35,908 bases of DNA from Candidatus Latescibacterota bacterium. GTDB lineage: Bacteria; Krumholzibacteriota; Krumholzibacteriia; Krumholzibacteriales; Krumholzibacteriaceae. Below are positions 34,108 through 35,908 of this stretch, piece after piece. The translations under genes were made by a program, and so were the position numbers. The stretch is from positions 1 through 35,908 of the forward strand of contig JAHOYU010000046.1 in NCBI GenBank assembly GCA_019038625.1, read 5' to 3'. The notes under the pieces were generated by a model. The model did no database searches, had not been told where the DNA came from, and was given only the letters and a program-made list of their open reading frames with translations. Numbering within the stretch: the first letter of the stretch is position 1; each line of letters opens with the position of its first letter.

Positions 34108-35067
34108 ATGACTGAGACAAATTCGCGGAAAGTCCTGGATTTCGAGAAACCTGTTGACGAGCTTCAGCAGAGGATCGAGAGACTGAAAAGGGACGGTACA
34201 TCGAGCGCAGGCGAGATCGCCAGACTGAACGAGAAACTGTCCGAGCTCGAACATAAGGTCTATCGTGATCTCTCGGCCTGGGACAGGGTGCAGTTGGCGA
34301 GGCATCCGATGAGGCCTACTGCGTATGACTATATCAGCCATATCTGTGAAGAGTTCGAAGAGCTGCACGGTGACCGTTATTTTGCCGATGACCCGGCAAT
34401 GATCGGGGGCCTCGCAAAGATCTCGGGAATACCTTTCATGGTGATCGGGCAGGAGAAGGGCCGTTCTACGAAAGAAAAGATCGCAAGGAACTTCGGGATG
34501 GTCAAGCCTGACGGATACAGGAAATCGCTCAGGCTGATGAAACTTGCCGAGAAATTCAATCTTCCGATACTGTCTCTTGTAGATACACAGGGTGCTCACC
34601 CCGGCATCGAAGCAGAGGAACGTGGTCAACCACGGGCCATAGCGGACAACCTCAAGGAGGTGTTCGGTATAGCGACACCTATAATCGTCGTCGTTATTGG
34701 TGAGGGGGGAAGTGGTGGAGCATTGGCGATAGCTGTAGGTGATACGATCCTGATGCTGGAGCATGCGATCTATTCTGTCATCACTCCCGAGGGGTGTGCA
34801 GCGATCCTGTGGAAGACCAAAGAGAAGGCTCCCGATGCGGCTGCCGCGCTAAGACTTACTTCAGGGGATTGCCTCGAGTTGGGAGTGATCGACGGTATCA
34901 TCGAAGAAGTCCATGGAGCTGCTCACAGGGATCTCGAAGGGAACGCGGCACGGATCAGAGATGCGATTCTCGGTGAGTACGAGAAATTGGATAAGGTCCC
35001 GCCTGATGGATTGTTGAAAATGCGGGAAGAGAAGTTTTACGCGATGGGCAAGTTCGAGGAGGGATAA
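34108..35067 (+). CDS. accA: Acetyl-CoA carboxylase carboxyltransferase subunit alpha
   Basis: AccA forms, with AccD, the carboxyltransferase that moves CO2 from biotin to acetyl-CoA, the first step of fatty-acid synthesis. The sequence has the coiled N-terminal region (LQQRIERLKRDG), LARHPMRPTAYDYI, FEELHGDRYFADDPAMIGG, GREKGR-like GQEKGRSTKEKI, DTQGAHPGIEAEERGQPRAIA, GEGGSGGALAI and MLEHAIYSVITPEGCA, all in family order. The frame is open from 34045, but the ATG at 34108, with AAGGA upstream, gives 319 residues, the same as E. coli AccA. The ligase for its biotin partner is birA at 13058. Confidence 0.98.
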   Translation: MTETNSRKVLDFEKPVDELQQRIERLKRDGTSSAGEIARLNEKLSELEHKVYRDLSAWDRVQLARHPMRPTAYDYISHICEEFEELHGDRYFADDPAMIGGLAKISGIPFMVIGQEKGRSTKEKIARNFGMVKPDGYRKSLRLMKLAEKFNLPILSLVDTQGAHPGIEAEERGQPRAIADNLKEVFGIATPIIVVVIGEGGSGGALAIAVGDTILMLEHAIYSVITPEGCAAILWKTKEKAPDAAAALRLTSGDCLELGVIDGIIEEVHGAAHRDLEGNAARIRDAILGEYEKLDKVPPDGLLKMREEKFYAMGKFEEG

Positions 35068-35148
35068 TTGCGGTATTGTCCTGGTCTGGTGAAGGGGTTG
35101 CAGCGCTTCCTGAACAGCATGTGACTTTCATTACTTCGGCCTTTTTGC

Positions 35149-35178
35149 TTGACCGGCTGATATCGAATAGTCTATAAT
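35149..35178 (+). promoter_or_regulatory. Consensus-like sigma70 promoter
   Basis: TTGACC (35149-35154) and a perfect TATAAT (35173-35178) are separated by 18 bases, after a T-rich stretch, 81 bases past accA. This is the best promoter in the window by match. Transcription would start near 35185, about 110 bases before the Trm112-family start, leaving a leader with a hairpin. Confidence 0.68.
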
Positions 35179-35184
35179 TATTCT

Positions 35185-35280
35185 GCCAGCTTAATGATAA
35201 TGAAAAGGTAAAATCACAACTGTGCTGCAGGTCCCTGATTGGAAAGGGTATCTTTCCTATGTGTCAGGGATTTTCGTTTA
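35185..35280 (+). ncRNA. Possible short leader RNA or small RNA ending in a terminator-like hairpin
   Basis: After the promoter, TCCCTGA (35232-35238) pairs with TCAGGGA (35264-35270), enclosing an inner stem GGAAAG (35241-35246) with CTTTCC (35252-35257), and is followed by TTTTCGTTT (35271-35279). The shape fits a terminator, so transcripts may end about 95 bases from the promoter. It may be an attenuator for the Trm112 gene, a separate small RNA, or a chance hairpin. No riboswitch family is recognised. Confidence 0.42.
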
Positions 35281-35294
35281 AGGAGAGAGGGAAT

Positions 35295-35462
35295 ATGGTG
35301 AGAAAAGATCTACTCGATATTCTGGCTTGTCCTAAATGCCGCGAAAAGGTAACCCTGAGCGATGATAATAACTGGCTTGTCTGTGAACAATGCGCTCTCA
35401 GGTATCCTGTCGAGGATGATATTCCGATAATGCTTATCGACAGGGCCGAGAGTCTGAAGTAG
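35295..35462 (+). CDS. Trm112-family small zinc protein (YcaR-like)
   Basis: The 55-residue product MVRKDLLDILACPKCREKV...LVCEQCALRYPVEDDIPIML is a complete Trm112-like domain with two Cys-X2-Cys pairs (CPKC and CEQC) for zinc. The family in bacteria includes YcaR; in archaea and eukaryotes Trm112 activates several methyltransferases, though the bacterial partner is often unknown. The frame is open from 35259, but AAGGAGAGAGGG just before the ATG at 35295 and the family start set the beginning. The reading frame continues after a short gap into a membrane-protein gene. Confidence 0.93.
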   Translation: MVRKDLLDILACPKCREKVTLSDDNNWLVCEQCALRYPVEDDIPIMLIDRAESLK

Positions 35463-35486
35463 CGGCAAGCGGGAGGCTCGGGACAG

Positions 35487-35894
35487 GTGTGTGTCTTTAC
35501 TCATTTTGCGGCGGGAGCGCTTCTGGGAGCCTATGCTCCTTACGCGTGGCTGGCCCCGGTCCTGGGGTTGGGAAGCCATGTTGCTCTTGACGTCCTACCG
35601 CACTACGATTTCGAAGATATACGTGTGGAAATAATTCTGTGGCTCCTCTGTCTGGGGTTGTTGCTGTTGGGTGGAGTGTACAGTTTTGCCGTGATCGCAG
35701 GGGGGCTGGCAGGTGTATTGCCGGACCTCGAGAACCTCCTGTGGAAGACCGGCGTGATCGGCGAGGACAGGAAATTTTTCCCCGGACATGCGGGGATCAT
35801 CCCTCATGGACCAAAAGCTGGAAAATTCAATCTGGCAATTCAGTTTGTTCTTTCGGCAGCGGTCCTTGGTTTTCTGGTATGGAGGAGAGCATGA
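35487..35894 (+). CDS. Small membrane protein, possible membrane-bound hydrolase-like (YbcI/DUF457-type)
   Basis: The 135-residue protein begins with GTG at 35487. The N-terminus FTHFAAGALLGAYAP and GLGSHVALDVLPHYDFED keep the His...His...Asp arrangement of small membrane-bound metal-dependent hydrolase-like proteins related to YbcI/DUF457. A membrane stretch follows (ILWLLCLGLLLLGGVYSF), then GVLPDLENLLW, HAGIIPHGP and a final helix. The catalytic activity is unproven and the family assignment is by pattern. AGGTG is the only nearby ribosome-site-like sequence. Its stop overlaps an ATG (35891) that starts the next frame. Confidence 0.68.
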   Translation: MCVFTHFAAGALLGAYAPYAWLAPVLGLGSHVALDVLPHYDFEDIRVEIILWLLCLGLLLLGGVYSFAVIAGGLAGVLPDLENLLWKTGVIGEDRKFFPGHAGIIPHGPKAGKFNLAIQFVLSAAVLGFLVWRRA

Positions 35895-35908
35895 GAAAGA
35901 TTCAAACG
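35891..35908 (+). CDS. Possible start of the next gene (cut by window)
   Basis: An ATG overlaps the previous stop as ATGA, the arrangement seen several times in this window, and the following codons read MRKIQT before the sequence ends. Six codons are too few to identify it. GGAGGAGAG lies just upstream (35880-35888), which supports a real start. Confidence 0.45.

Noticed and set aside
35068-35148. Terminator after accA.
   Set aside because: A T-run follows GGCC, but I could find no stem before it long enough to be convincing.

Overview
The window looks like a chromosomal segment of a diderm (Gram-negative-type) bacterium, probably from a poorly cultured lineage of or near the Fibrobacteres-Chlorobi-Bacteroidetes (FCB) superphylum (Krumholzibacteria-, Zixibacteria- or Latescibacteria-like). 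The diderm call rests on beta-barrel proteins ending in Phe, a Wzi-like protein, a PpiD-type periplasmic foldase, a lipoprotein, Tat and a LytM-type peptidase. The lineage call is an inference from gene content (MglA-type GTPase, bacterial DGGGP-synthase-like UbiA, DapL, DUF4321, TPR proteins) and cannot be settled by eye. Almost all the DNA is coding, and genes often overlap by a few bases, commonly as ATGA or GTGA.

Layout. Positions 3-1932 hold the end of an MglA-like GTPase with a long acidic tail, a single-domain response regulator and a small barrel-like exported protein. Positions 2038-6412 encode a TPR protein, a Wzi-like outer-membrane protein, a UbiA prenyltransferase and undecaprenyl-diphosphatase, a unit devoted to envelope and isoprenoid lipids. 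Positions 6499-14642 carry valS, a RodZ-like protein, uvrB, nadC, birA and coaX. Positions 14809-16770 are groES-groEL behind a sigma70-type promoter and a CIRCE operator, closed by a strong terminator.

Positions 17012-25534 form a long co-directional run: a lipoprotein of unknown role, dapL, folB, folK, a deoxynucleoside kinase, panB, panC, a GlmU-type nucleotidyltransferase lacking the acetyltransferase half, a HIT protein, a LytR_C protein, a DUF4321 protein and tatA. It ends at a bidirectional terminator facing ppiD, the only minus-strand gene (25633-27435). Divergent from ppiD is a LytM-type M23 peptidase, followed by dnaE, an outer-membrane barrel and accA. After a consensus-like promoter and a leader hairpin come a Trm112-family protein and a small membrane protein.

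The genes link into pathways. coaX, panB and panC feed coenzyme A. folB and folK feed the folate that PanB uses. nadC makes the NAD precursor. birA supplies the ligase that biotinylates the acetyl-CoA carboxylase to which AccA belongs. dapL, the GlmU domain, uppP and the M23 peptidase serve cell-wall synthesis or remodelling. No gene-free stretch exceeds about 250 bases. I saw no tRNA, rRNA, CRISPR array, insertion sequence, phage gene or recognisable defence system. The least explained parts are the GTPase/regulator/barrel unit, the two Phe-ended surface barrels, the DGGGP-synthase-like UbiA, the large lipoprotein, and a possible small RNA or attenuator before the Trm112 gene.
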